Part shown: positions 35,726 to 48,400 of the stretch, one piece after another
Position numbering within the stretch: the first letter of the stretch is position 1
How the letters are laid out: each line of letters opens with the position of its first letter
NCBI RefSeq assembly: GCF_949628215.1
Contig: NC_134282.1
Coordinates: forward strand, 12,274,223 to 12,338,222
DNA length: 64,000 bases
Direction: 5' to 3'
DNA from: Phalacrocorax aristotelis
Taxonomy: Eukaryota; Chordata; Aves; Suliformes; Phalacrocoracidae
The notes under the pieces: generated by a model
What the model saw: only the letters and a program-made list of their open reading frames with translations
The model's database searches: none
Told to the model about the DNA's origin: nothing
Made by a program: the position numbers and the translations under genes

Positions 35726-35792
35726 CTTTTGTTGGACTCTGGTTCTGATCTATAAATCCTTTCAAGTCTCCATTTGTGGAAGTCACACCAAC
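35726..35792 (-). CDS. TFDP2: TFDP2 coding exon 2: N-terminal region
   Basis: This exon encodes residues 6-27 plus one base of Gly28: VGVTSTNGDLKGFIDQNQSP and TK. It matches the human TFDP2 start (VGLTSTNAEVRGFIDQNLSPTK from recall), with more changes than the DNA-binding exons, as expected for an N-terminal region of less constraint. The acceptor reads TTGTTCAG and the donor GTAAG. It begins in phase 0 after the MTAKN exon. Confidence 0.94.
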
Positions 35793-37312
35793 CTGAACAA
35801 AACATTTTTTTAAGTCTTAAAATATGATAAACCTTTCTATGTTTTCTAGTATGCAACTAACAGTATTACAAAAGTAATCTGCTCTGCATTTCTGAAACAT
35901 CATAATCCTACAGATAGTAGAGTCTAACAAGAGCATGAGATTCAAAGCAAAGGATCCAAGATATTCACTGTGTGTATATAAAGACAAACTCTGATTTTAA
36001 CTAAGTTCTTACCTAAAAAAAACCCTAAATATTCTGACACTGTAATATACATGACCCAAGCAGCACATTCTGGCTATTATGGTCTAAGTCACTGCCTCCT
36101 CCAAGTCAAAGAGAGCAGCTGCCACCAATAACACAGCAGAAATCTGACTGATGTCCAGTATTCTCAGTACTGTGCTGCACGGTCTACAGGTCTGAGGAGA
36201 TGTGACAACTGATGCTTTTTGAATACATTCCCTAGTCTTCAGACATAAAACTGATTTACCCTGAGGGCAAATTACCAGAGACATGGAGAACCTAAATCAT
36301 ATACAGAGTGGTGCATCTCAGATTTTGGGCATGTACACAAAGCATAGGAAGGTGGAGTTTGTTTCAAAAAACACAAGATCATGTTTCTGGATGAGGGAGG
36401 GAAGAGATGGAAAGTTCCTCAGACCCCAGCTAGCAAGGGATGGGCCCAGCAACAGCAAGTAATGGTAAGGCATTCTGCAGTTTCAGAGCATTATGTTTGT
36501 ACCACCGTAGTAACCTCTGTTCAACCAAGCATTTTGTTATGCTTCCAAGACAGAAGCTGTGATAAGCACTGAAGGATTGAGCTCTGTTGGAGCAGTAGGC
36601 AATTAAAACAAATACTACAAAATCTCTTCTCAAAGTATTTTAAAATTTGACGACTTCTGTAGGTAATTGGGACAAAGCATTCAGGTATCTAAGTTAAGAA
36701 AAACCAATCATACAATCAAGGATCAAATATTTACTTTATTTTACAGATGTATGTAGTAATAACGGAACATATGCTAGGGCCGCTTATAGAATTTTTATTG
36801 TATCAAATTAGAGAATCATTTAATTGCAGAAAAATTAAACAGTAGTAACATGAAACTAAAATAAACTACACAAAAACAAATAATACCTACTACAAGCATG
36901 CAATCGATCAGTTCCACTACAGAACTTGTATTTGGCAAGAAATTTTTGAGGGGGAAAATCCTCACACAGCCTTGTGACAGAGTCTTGTGAAACTACTTCT
37001 ATAAAGATTTTTTCACCATCAGGAGCAACGTACAAACATTAACTGTTGCAGCACTACCTGGACTAAAATACTGCCTAAATGAGCTAAGTTACGTGCTTCA
37101 GTAAACAAGCCCTTAGAGATGCTCAATATAGTTCATCAATTTATCCCAGATGTTGTCTGCATCAGACTTGCTCTTTCCTGTCAGACCCAAATAGATGGTC
37201 ATATACTATTTCCAGTGGGCAACCAAATGCTTTGGTTGTTGCAGACTATGGTATCACCAAAAGTTGCTTTTGAAACAGCCTCTCATTTTTTCCCCGTTTC
37301 CCCTTTTGTCTC

Positions 37313-37327
37313 CCACCAGGTGGCAGC
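37313..37327 (+). promoter_or_regulatory. CTCF core motif (perfect match)
   Basis: CCACCAGGTGGCAGC fits the 15-base CTCF core CCASYAGRKGGCRSY at every position, in plus orientation. It lies mid-intron in TFDP2, in a stretch somewhat richer in GC than its surroundings. CTCF binds such sites to set chromatin loops and insulation. The match is visible; binding is inference. Confidence 0.6.
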
Positions 37328-40300
37328 GGTGCAGAGGCAATGCAGCAGGGCTAGGGAGGACGTGAACAGGAACGCCTGGATTTGAGCAGGGGAAAGAGGA
37401 AGAGGACGTGAAAACAAACACAAAACGTCTCTTATCACGTTTTGGTAGCAGATCCATATGGAAAACAGCAGCATTCTAGTACTCTTCCCCCCGGGTGCTT
37501 GGGCATCAAGGAGAGCTCATGTGGTAAGAGGTCACTGTGATTCCTTACACTGAAAATGTATCCTTGAGGAGGTCTTTAAAACAGAGGTTGGAAAGGTTAG
37601 TAAATTGCATAGCACGTAGCATTGAAAGGGCATTACGACTGCAAAGCCAAGATGAAGAGCCAGCACTCTTGGATCATACTACTGCTGCCTTTGCACAATA
37701 AATAAGAGTAGCAGCTTCTCCCTAGGACCCCTGCCTCTGCAAGGAACAGAAAAACACAAATAGGAGAAAATTTTAATTCAGAGAAGGAACGTGGGAGCCA
37801 CAGGGATAAATACTAACTGTTGGCTATAAGGGCCTTAACTTGTTCCAAGAGAAAGGATAAGAATTATGATTCCCATGAACATCTTCAAAGAGAGCACTGC
37901 AATTTGTTCACAGTTGAACCTTCAGCTCCAGATTTACAACTGTACGTTTCCCTATTGATTCATATTGGTGCTTCAGTTAAGCACTGAAGATGATATACAT
38001 ATGCACTGTCAGTCCAAGATGATTCTCCAGACATTATAAAAATTCAAACATTTACATTTAATTCTCTGAAAGATTTAGATTATTTAACTGATTCAATATT
38101 TAAGGAAGTGTCACAAAGTACTTGATTTCTATTTTTTGTGTATCTTGTACTTCAGTGATCCAAATTATACATTACAGCAAAATTGTAGTTTGCACAGAAA
38201 TATGTATTTTCATTACGATGGTCCTAGTAACACATTTATAAAGAGCATCCAAAGAACAGGAGCATTTCTCTCAATTTTATAATCTTTGTATCTAAGTTTA
38301 GAAGATCTTCAAAACAAACTTGAATTTCATGAGAACTTAAATGAGAAGTGTGACAGATCCAAAGGAATGTTTCTTTTACAGAAGAATTATCATAACTAAG
38401 CCCTCAGAAGCAGCCAAGTGTGATACAATATTACAATACTGCAGCAGAATGAGAACTTTCCAGTATTCCATTTCGATGTCACAGGTTCCAGGCCGTGTTG
38501 TTATCTGGAGACTGTACTACCCACTGCTTTTGGGACTCTTGTCATTTAACCACTTCTAAGCTGAAACCAGCAAATAACGCAATGCTTACATGGGCATCAT
38601 TTATTACTTTTTGTATGGTTCGTGTGATATTTCTGCTTTATATCTTTGCTCCAGAGTGTCTGGATTACTGGGTATGGCAGGAGCTGGATTCCTGCTTCTG
38701 TCCATCTGCAGCAAGATGAATCCAGCCATTAAGTAAGATGAAGCAAGCACTTGGCAGGCGTTTGCATCCTATTAAATGTTTTCATCAAGTTTTTTTTCTC
38801 CTTTCCTAGTAGGTGACTAAGAAGTTTTCAAATGGGGCTAGGGAAAAGAAAAAAAGAATCACCACCAGGGCCATGGATGGGGCAAACTGTCATAAGCTGC
38901 TCTTGTAGCTTATCAGCCTTCTCCACTGCTTAAGATACTGTTCAGGTAGCAGGTCTCTGCCTACCATCCTTCCCTTTCCTTACAGAAATAGCTTTTCCAG
39001 TAACCTAAAGTTTTTGTTCTCTCGGCCCTAGAATTAATCCAGATTATAACATGCAGCTGTTGTAAATGCGTAAGGAATCCATCCACTGACTGTTTTCTTA
39101 TACCTGTAAGCCCTAACAGGCTCATTTGTAGATATACTATAGTAGTATCACTTAGAGAAACTACTCAGGTAGGACCTAAAAAGGGCTCTCTCATCATAAC
39201 TGAAAGAAACTTGCACGGACTATCAGTGCAGAACAGCTAATGTCCTTTATATTGTTTTTTAAGTTTCCTGTGTAAGACAATTGTTAAGGCTTGTTAAGGA
39301 CCTCTTGACCAACTTCAGCAGTTAAAGTAGCTTGCTTTCTTCCATATTGACATGTGAAAGGAGAACTATTCTAGCCATTTAACTGACCTCATCTATGACA
39401 AGGCAACCACCCTCTGAGAAGCAGTGACAAACAACTTTACATGGACATGAATATAAACTCAGATCACACAATCAAAACTAACAGTCTTAAACAAATAATC
39501 TGCTTGAGTAATATTTTTTATTTTGTCCTAAAAATAAGTTTACCATGAGTATTTGTTCATTTTTCACCCATTTCTCAATACTGCTTTGGTGCCTTCTTAC
39601 CTGAAGGACCGATGGGAATGGAAGTACAAAACAGGCGAGAAAAATGCTTTTTATGATATATGTGAAGAATGAAATAACCCATTATGACAGGGTGATTTAA
39701 ATTACATCTGGGTACAATGTGTATGGTAAGCATGTAAACATCTAATCTCCAAGAGAATCCGTAACTTTTATTCTACGTTTTATTATCTATAGCTGTTTTG
39801 GTTAGATTTGTTTTCTAAGGAAGGTCAAATTACCCATATGCAATATTCCACAAGCAGATACTAGAAAGTGTCCTGCATTTAGAGGAAGGGAGCAGTAAGC
39901 CCAGTCTTGATAATCCTCCCATCACATCAAAAAGTTAGCAAGGAAAAACAGTGGTGGGGAACATTACTCTTTGTACATACACATTCAGTCTATGAAAACA
40001 TTTTGCCATGTGCTTGAAGCACAAGCTTCCTTGGAGATAAAGTTGCTCAACACAACTTATGCATGTGAGATGCAAAGATATTTTAGCCTAAACTCACTGC
40101 ACTTTGTTCTTCCGATGCTATTAGGAGCACAAACATCCCTAGACTACTGTGTCCCAGTTGAGGGGCAGTGATTTCAGAACACAGAGGTGACAGCTTCCTG
40201 ATGTGTACATTTGATGAAAGGTATGTGCCCTTTATGAGTTTTCCAGAAGATGTCCAGGTTCCAATACTTTAAAAGTTCCCTTTCCCTGATGCTTCAACAG

Positions 40301-40885
40301 AAAGAAAAAAAGAGATAGAAATACTGCTGCGGAGAAGCTCTCTCCCTCAACTCACTCTGCAGATATTTAAAATATTTCAGACAGTATAACAGACAAATAG
40401 TAACCTTATATTTGGAACAGGTTTCAGGCTGCAGAAACCCATAGACACATGCTAAACCCTGGAACTTTGCAAATTCAGAAGCATTCTGGGGCCTCCTAAC
40501 AGCAATAGAAAACACTAGGGCTGACACTGTTGGCCTGAGTGTGCAGTTCTGATTAACTACGGTTGGGAAATCCTGAAGAAGTGCTACAAAAAAAGGACAG
40601 AAAGCACAGGACCACCCTTGTTTTTACACTGTTATTTATTTTACAAATCCTTTGAACAGGTATACTTAGCAAACATGAAAACTGAGTTGTACTTTCATCT
40701 GCACCACAGTAACTGATTTTTTAAAAATAAACCCATAAACATTAGCTAAATAACTAGGTTTGCAGAGTTTAATATGCAAACCTTTGAAGCATATATACCA
40801 ATAAAATATTTATTCTATAAAATAACTCTAGCCTTGCATTAAAGTAAATAACAACAAAAACATTGCTATATTTAGCACAAGAGTA

Positions 40886-41070
40886 GGTTGCCCAGAGTGA
40901 ATGTCATATGTCCGTCCTCAGAGGTTTTCAAAACCCTAAGCCCTGAGAAGCCCTGAACAAAGCACCAAGCAACTGGGTTCTGAATTCAAGTGTCAAAGTG
41001 CTGTATGCAGAGCACCAGAATAGGCAGCCTCCCGAGATCCCTTCCAATATATGTCACTCTATGACTCTAT
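40886..41070 (+). mobile_element. CR1 LINE 3' end, diverged, plus orientation
   Basis: It starts GGTTGCCCAGAGTGAATGTC, then TCAGAGGTTTTCAAAACCC, and later CCGAGATCCCTTCCAATATA before ending CTCTATGACTCTAT. This is the standard CR1 3' layout (GGTTGCCCAGAGAGG... CCTTCCAACC... ATTCTATG octamers), with many substitutions. It is opposite in orientation to TFDP2 and to the other CR1 copies in the window. Confidence 0.8.
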
Positions 41071-41988
41071 CGCACAACACTCCATGGATTTTATTGCCAT
41101 TATTTATCCTTTGACTGCATTGAACAAAAGGTCAAAAGCACAAATGATTTAGATTTGTGCAGCTGTTCCACATACATCAGTAGAATTACCTATTTATACT
41201 ACAGTTGAATATGACCTCTGAAATAAGTCAGTCAAAGGGCTTTGCATATGCACATCAATTTATTTTCTGTCTTGGGCAGCTTGAACCAGACAGTCAGACA
41301 TAAGACATCTGAAAGCCTTACCTGGAACTACCACCAAATGAAACTATTAATAAAGCCAACAGAAAAGAAACTTCCAAGACTTGAGAATTTATTTAACCTA
41401 ACTCTGCCCTTGGCATCAATCTAACCAATATGCACAAAAGCTTTTGCAGTTATTGAACAGAGAGCCATCCTAGGGTTACCTGCACTTTTATTGTGGAGTA
41501 GTTCTTTAGTCATGTTGTTTCCTAAACCTGTCCAGATTTAATTAGACCACAGGATGCCCTATCAAAGGCAGTCAACAGGTAAATTGCCCAGGGCCCAAAG
41601 TCGTCATTCGCAACTCACTGACCACCACCCTTAATCAGGACTGTTCTCTATGCAAATTGTGTACCTCAGGAAGCATAGCTAATTAGGCAGAAAAATAAGG
41701 TCAGGATGTTAGACATTTCATAAGCTTCCTCAGAACTCACGATAGCGGAGTCAAATATAGAGCCTCTAGACACCACACTACAGGCTTGTTAATGAGGCAG
41801 ACGAAGAAACAGGAAGGCCCTCAGCCTTCTAGAAACCAAGAGCATACCGACGTTAGTAAAGAAATATGCTGTCTTTCTGTTTCTTGAGTTTTGAGACTCA
41901 GACTCAGTAGAAGGATTTTACTTTGGTGCAAAGGTGAGATGCTTCAACAAAATGTGAAGCGCTCTGATAAGTCTGGAGCAATGTTAGA

Positions 41989-42040
41989 AGAATCAGAGGA
42001 TCATAAAATATCTCAAGTTGGAAGGGACCTGTAAGGATCC
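41989..42040 (-). mobile_element. CR1 LINE 3'-terminal fragment
   Basis: AGAATCAGAGGATCATAAAA then TCTCAAGTTGGAAGGGACCT and GTAAGGATCC match the reverse complement of one CR1 3' end type. Sequence beyond about 42040 is too diverged to assign. It lies about 160 bases from the hairpin at 42202-42275. Confidence 0.6.
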
Positions 42041-42201
42041 ATAAGGAAACAGCATAAAGCATTGCCCCAGTTATCAACCTGACCTATAGCTGAGTAAACT
42101 CCACATCCTTAAAGAGCTTCTAACCAGTTTAAATTTATCAAAACACTGTAGAAGATGATGGGGTACACATTTGTGGTATACAAAAATTGGACAAGATTTT
42201 T

Positions 42202-42275
42202 GAATTTAAAAGTCTTCGTGTTTGATTTCTTGTATGGACAAACACAAGAAATCAAACACAAAGACCTCCAAACTC
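42202..42275 (-). ncRNA. Candidate intronic pre-miRNA-like hairpin
   Basis: Arms 42202-42233 and 42244-42275 pair over 32 consecutive positions around a 10-base loop (42234-42243). I checked each pair: 27 are Watson-Crick. The other five (42204, 42208, 42209, 42211, 42217 with their partners) are A/C or C/A mismatches if the plus strand is transcribed, but all become G-U wobbles in minus-strand RNA, the sense of TFDP2. Short further pairing at 42194-42199 extends the stem beyond a small internal loop. Size and shape fit a pre-miRNA. It lies in the intron 67 bases after the ATG exon. I do not recognise it as a named miRNA. A palindromic MITE remnant is the main alternative. Confidence 0.4.
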
Positions 42276-42342
42276 TGAAAGCCAGAAGTGACTGGCAGCA
42301 TGCCAATATGGGAAGTAATACATGTTGTATAATTATACTTAC

Positions 42343-42357
42343 ATTTTTTGCCGTCAT
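42343..42357 (-). CDS. TFDP2: TFDP2 coding exon 1: start codon, MTAKN
   Basis: The minus strand reads ATGACGGCAAAAAAT followed by the donor GTAAGTATA. It encodes MTAKN, the known start of long TFDP2 (human MTAKNVGLTS from recall), and joins in phase 0 to VGVTS in the next exon. An in-frame TGA upstream (near 42411-42416) and no earlier in-frame ATG support this start. The context has G at -3 and A at +4, moderately good. Only five residues are encoded here; the rest of the exon is 5' UTR. Confidence 0.93.
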
Positions 42358-42436
42358 GTCAGACAATATTGCTTTATATTCCGTAAAACCATAAGATATC
42401 TCTTTTCATCTTCACAGAATCCTTAAAATGAACGTC
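42358..42436 (-). other. TFDP2: TFDP2 5' UTR part of the ATG exon
   Basis: Upstream of the ATG the best acceptor on the minus strand is AACTGTCTTACAG|GACG, giving an exon of about 94 bases in total. The boundary is inferred from the splice signal alone; another upstream AG is possible. Confidence 0.5.
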
Positions 42437-45400
42437 CTGTAAGACAGTTAAAAAAATAGTTAAAATATATTTTCAGTTACCTCTCTAGCTTCAATGCTGC
42501 TTCTCCAGAGGATAGATTCTTTTTTTAAAAAACTTTTTGATAAAATCAATCACCACAATAGTCAGGTTCTATATGGATACTAGAAACGTACATTGCTTGG
42601 AATAGGCAGATATGTAATCTTTATACAAGAAGGCCCAACTTACATAGGGCCTAACTATATTAATGTGCATGTCATACCATTACTGAAGTCTTGTAATTAA
42701 AACCATGCAATCATTTGCATCTAATGCAGATTGACTTTAAAAGCTGGAAGTGAACTAATTCTCTCCATCATGTCTTTAGCCTCCACCAACAGAGAAAGCC
42801 TCTAATTCCACCACTGCAGACAAACAAAGATCTTGATAAAAGTAGGAAATACTATCAAATATATATACACAGCAAACATTAAGTGTTTTTAGGAAACACC
42901 AAGAAAAACATTCCAGTTCAAACTAATTTTAATATTTTCAGGGGTTTTTATTAACCCTATGTAATTAGAATTACAATATTAGAATTCCAGAAGACAACAA
43001 ACACTTTGGTATACTGAAAAATACTTAATGTGACTCATTGTTTTAAAACAAAGCTTCCAGAAGTCTTACAGAAAACAGGAGAAAACAAGTTACAAATCAA
43101 TGCTGGCAGCACAAACCATTTTAAAGATAGAATTAACTTGACAAGTGTTTAATTACTTGAAAAGTACTTTCTAAGTACTACATGCTGTTAAAAAACGGAC
43201 TACAAAAGATGTCTGAATTGCACTTGGATGTTTAAAAGAGGGAGAACTGTTCACACTTTCAAGTGTGGAATCAACTCAGCAAAATCTTTTGAAAGATGCC
43301 TAAACTAGTTACCAAATACAGCAGAACTCACCAGCTACAAAAGCAGGGTGCAATTAGTGCTATTTCCTCTGTATTTTAACCTATGAAAAGTTTGGGAATG
43401 CCTAGTGTCTTCACCTCCCTTCTAGAAGTGCCAAAAATTTTTTCAGTAATGCATGTAGCTAATGGGGAGCTCTACCATCACCATGTTAGTGGTTTCATAT
43501 AATTCCGAATTTTAAATTCTAGGATGTTTCTGTAGATTTCTTGGTTTATTCAGACATCACCTCAACTAAACTGTTATTAAAGTTAGCAGAAAAACATTTT
43601 ATTCAACTTAGAGGTGTTCTCCATTTCCTACTGAATGAGTTTTATCTATCTTCCTTAGTGCCTCAATTTATTGCAGCCATAATTAAGCAGTTATGAACAC
43701 CACACAATTCTGTCTACTAAGACATAATTCCATGAAAGCTTATAAGTTTTAGTTTCACAACAAAACATCCAAGAAAATAAGAAGCATTTTCTCTGCCTTC
43801 AGAGAGGACTCTGCAGAGGTATATCTATTCACGCCCTGGGGAAAGGGGCTACTGGATCTGTGTAGCAATCCTGAAACGTGAAGAAGAGCCATAGAAAAGT
43901 CATAAAGCTACAGTGGTCTTGGCAAAGGAGCAAATACTGAAGCCTTGCCTTGTATCTGAATATCATAATCTATTTCCCTTTTCTTTTTCCACCTTCCTTC
44001 TCCTTCCACACAAATTCTCCAAATACATCATGTGGAGCTTTGGCCAAAATTCATTATGCTGTTCGACCTCCCTCTCCTCCTTTAAGAGGCTTTACAAGTC
44101 ATTTACTCAAATAAAACATAGTTAAGAACACATTAGCTAAGCAGTTTTAACCCATTTACAGATAAGCAACCTAATTTCATCTTTGAGGAGTTATTTGCTG
44201 TCAAGCTTAGTGATCCAGAAAGTATTGTCCATAAACTATTACAGTCCTTTGCCACAATGCTCTTCAGCCAGTACGAACAGTTGGTATTCTTCCAGCTTTA
44301 TGAACACATTTTGTCAAGCTCGAGAAGCCAGACTTTGTGACCCCACCATCTGCCATGACCTCTTGTCGGGTTCAGACAAAAGAACCTACACAGATGGCCT
44401 CAAAATGGAGATTCTCTTCATTCCCAATTGCTGTTTGACAGCTTGCACCCCACAGATAGAGAAACATAAAACTCAACCTTTTTCTTCTTTAGCTGGTTTC
44501 TACTGAAATGAAGCTGCATAAAGACAGGTTCAGAGCCCAAAGCACATGAGACACAAAGATTGCTTTATTTGAACTAAGGTTGTCCCTTCATAATCTAAGC
44601 CTTGGTTTATAATCCACTCCTATAGTTTTGCCTTTTGGTCAAATATTGTACAGTACAGTGAGCCAACTGAATTGCCTGACTTTGTAAACTTTGAATTGTA
44701 GTTTCTTCTAGAATGTATGTTGCCTGATCCCTTACACCAATGGCATTAAAAAGTCAGTTTGGGCATTAAATTTACAAAAGCCCAGAAAATCAAGCTCTAG
44801 TTACAACAGAACAGTACAAGAGTTTATCTGCACCTATTCTCATCACAGGTTAAAAGCCAGATCTATTCAGAAGTTTCAGTGATAACTGAAGCTGAATCCC
44901 AGTACAAGAAACAATGCAAAACAGAAAACAGTTATCTGCAGAAAAATATTATATTCCTTCATAGGTTTATTTTATGTGGTCCAAAGTCTTATTTTTATAT
45001 TATCCCTTTAAGATACACATACTGCCTAAAACCTAATAGTAGAAAAGAATACAGCCCCGTACCACAACAGTCTATTTTCTGCCCCTGAAAATTAAGCTTT
45101 GCCAAACTTATCCTGGTTTTCTTTAGCTTTCTCAAATTCTCATCAGTACTTCACAAACCACACCTTCACATAGACCTGCACCACACAAAGATTCTCCCCA
45201 GTCCCAGAGGCCACTTCCACTTCACAACAAGTGTCATTTATGTAAGTATTACAACAACTATTGGACAGTTACCTAAATTTTTATGATGAAAAGTCTTCAT
45301 AGAGCACAGAAAAAACTGTACAGATATTTTAGTATACTGGAATGATTTTTATCATCACCAAGGAGTGTTTTTTTCATTTACTTCATCAAGAGTATTGCAA

Positions 45401-48400
45401 AGTGAAAATCATTCCAAGTAACTGAGTCAGCGAAGAAGAAAGAAAGTGTCATCAGTTTCAAGAAAAAGAAACCTGTATAACGCCAGCCTTTCCACTAGAA
45501 ACTAGTTTATATTCTTCACGCCCCTTTCCACAATACTATGTTTCAAGCTATGGTGCTACAAGGCCAATTTCAGAAGACAGCAGTAACAAAAAGATTCCTT
45601 ATTAATCAGTACAAGCTCAGTTTTAAACCACTAATTTATGCACAGCATCTACATGGATTAGACCACCTGTTACACATATGCTGCTTCCTTGTGTCTCAGT
45701 TTTCAGACCAGGAAGATTTCAAAATTACAAAGTACTTATCAGAAATCCACCTGCTCCTAGGAAGTGGTTCCCCATCTTGTTCCTAAAAACCATTTCAATA
45801 TCCAACTCATTTATGAAGCAATTGAGATTAAAAGGGACCAATTTTAGTGAAAATATCTAAGTCAGTTTAATTTCTTGGTACCCTAAGAAACAGAAATACA
45901 ACTGTTATCAAATTTCTGAAATTTAAATTGCAGATTTTGCATCTCTGTAATAAGATTCCATTGATTTGTCAACCTTTTTTTCTGAGTAATCAGATGACTT
46001 AGTCCCACTTTTATCCTTTATTTATGCACACAAGAAATAAACTTGGCCTGCAAATTATGAAAGACAGGAATATCCATGTCCATATAACATTCAGCATGTC
46101 ACTTAACGAAGGACTTCAGAAAGCCAGCCAAGGCGTGCATTCAACAAGTTGCACACTCAGAGTGGGAAATAAGTCCCCATCTTCAGTTATCACACCATAA
46201 TTTTTATTTTGAAAATAATATTAGAAAGTAGCTCTTAGGAAACGTTTGAAAGGAACACCCATCATGACGTTGCATAATGAAGGTCTTACAGGTACTACAA
46301 CTTATTTTCTAGCTTTTACTGTGAGCAACTGTATGCCTTCAAAAAAGCCCTAGCAGCTAACAGACAAGGTGATTAGAGAGACTGAGCAAGGGAAATGTGA
46401 CTTGACTGCTAAATGATATTAGGAGTTTTTAACAAAATTAAATAATTTGAGTAGTGAGTTTAAAAGCTTCACCATTTAATCATTGTTACGTGACTTAAAA
46501 GACTGAAACCTACTAATCCAAAGTACAGAAGTCTCCACTACTACATGACACAAAACCAAAATGAGCATGACTGCTTTAAACCAAGATGCAAACAGAAGAT
46601 ATAACTACCTGAACATAATTTGAAAGTTAAGATCTCATCTTGTAGTTTGGGGGAACCAGCTAGCCCACAAGAAATCAAAAGGAGCAAAACCAAATAAGTA
46701 CCTACAATTGACCAGGTTCTCCTAAGTTGCTGTGATTCAGCAAAATGCCAGCGTATCATCACAACAAATTAACCAACACCTTCTGACAACAGCAGTAATT
46801 ATGACTCAAGTTTACACAGTACAAAGAACCTGGAAAAACAGACAAGGCCTACATACAAGTTCAATTAGTATAAACTGTAGCACTTAAGCTATATAACAAA
46901 CAACCAACAGTTAGTGTGGTTTGCTAAAAGCATGTCAGGGGAAATGTCCCTTTAAGAACCTCATGGAACATATATTGAGGCAACAAATGAATCAGATCTC
47001 TTTCAATACTCTCAGACTTGACCCCAAACGCTACATCCCCATTACTCCCACTACTCGCTGTGTTTACTCTCCCTGTTGTACATATCATAACACGACTAGC
47101 AAAAGCACCATCGGTGGAGACTACTGAATATCTTGAATCCGAGGGATGAAAACCGGTCTGAGTGGATGTACAAGTGACAAGAACACACAACACAGGAATA
47201 ATCCAAAGCTGTAACTAAACTCTCCCCTAGATGGAAGCGCCCACTGTCTCCATGCGCTTAACTGCACTACAGAGCCTCAAGTTCTGCTGCTTGTCCAGTC
47301 CTGACAGTGCTGAGACCCAAATCCCATCAACCTGGAATTCGATGTTCTGTCCCTCAAGGGACTCAGTTTCTTAGGCACACTGTTAGACATGCTCAATATC
47401 ATGCAAGTACTAGCGATAAACTCTACATCTAAGAATAGGAGCAGCACTCAGGGTTTATTTCAAGATCAATGAGGTGAAACATGTTCCTTATTGCTCAAAT
47501 GAGGAGGATGTTACATTAAACACGTGGAATAATTCCCAAGTACTTGAACCTTCGAAGGCTCTTTTAATTCCCCAAACCAGCTTACTGTCATTCAAGATAA
47601 AGCACGTAGAGGCCTGACATCAGAACTGTGGATAACATTCATGCAGCACTTAAAAAAGTAAGATGATCTAAAATTTCTTTTTCAGTTTTATAGACAACTT
47701 TTATCAGCACAGACACTCACAGATACATTTGGAATTAACAGAAATTTAGCTGTAGTTCTTTTAAGTAGACAGTCTATTCTATAAGCTCATCTTTTGTCCT
47801 CTAACTAGGTTTCTAGCCCAGGGTTTTCTTCCATAGCTGACTACTATACAGGGCGCAATATTTGGGAGTCTACTGCTTCAGTGGAGAGAGGCAGGTGCAA
47901 CTTCCTTTCAGAGCAAAAGGCACACTGTATTTTCAAAAACATATTTTTGCCTTCAGAAATTTCATTTTAGAAATGGATTGACACTTGAAAAATTTAGCAA
48001 TCTACATGAATGACTGTAAAATATCTTGGTAAGACAGTCTGTGCATTGCCAATAATACATTAGCGCCTCTTTCAATCAAGCTCAGCTGAAAAGAAAATCT
48101 TTTTGACTACTGAGACTTCAGACAAGCTTCTTGCCAGGTCATATACTGTATGATACATCAGAGAATACTCTATTTATCTGGTCTTGTAATGAGTTTTAAT
48201 TTTGAGATTTTAAAATTTCCATGGTTATCAGTACATTGACAAATGCATGGAACAGTTTAACTGTCCTGTTGAGACGCGCTTTTGTCTACACCTGCAGCTG
48301 GAAGGATCTTACCATCCAATGAACTGAAGATAATTTTACATTTACATTTAATTAAAGATCACCAAGTTATATTGGGATAAAGACCTTGATAGAGAGAGAA

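Larger units (their letters stand above)
35793..42342 (-). other. TFDP2: TFDP2 intron between coding exons 1 and 2
   Basis: About 6.5 kb. It holds a perfect CTCF core motif at 37313-37327, a plus-strand CR1 end at 40886-41070, a short CR1 end at 41989-42040, and a long RNA-type hairpin at 42202-42275, 67 bases inside the intron from the 5' splice site. No other gene was recognised. Confidence 0.85.
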
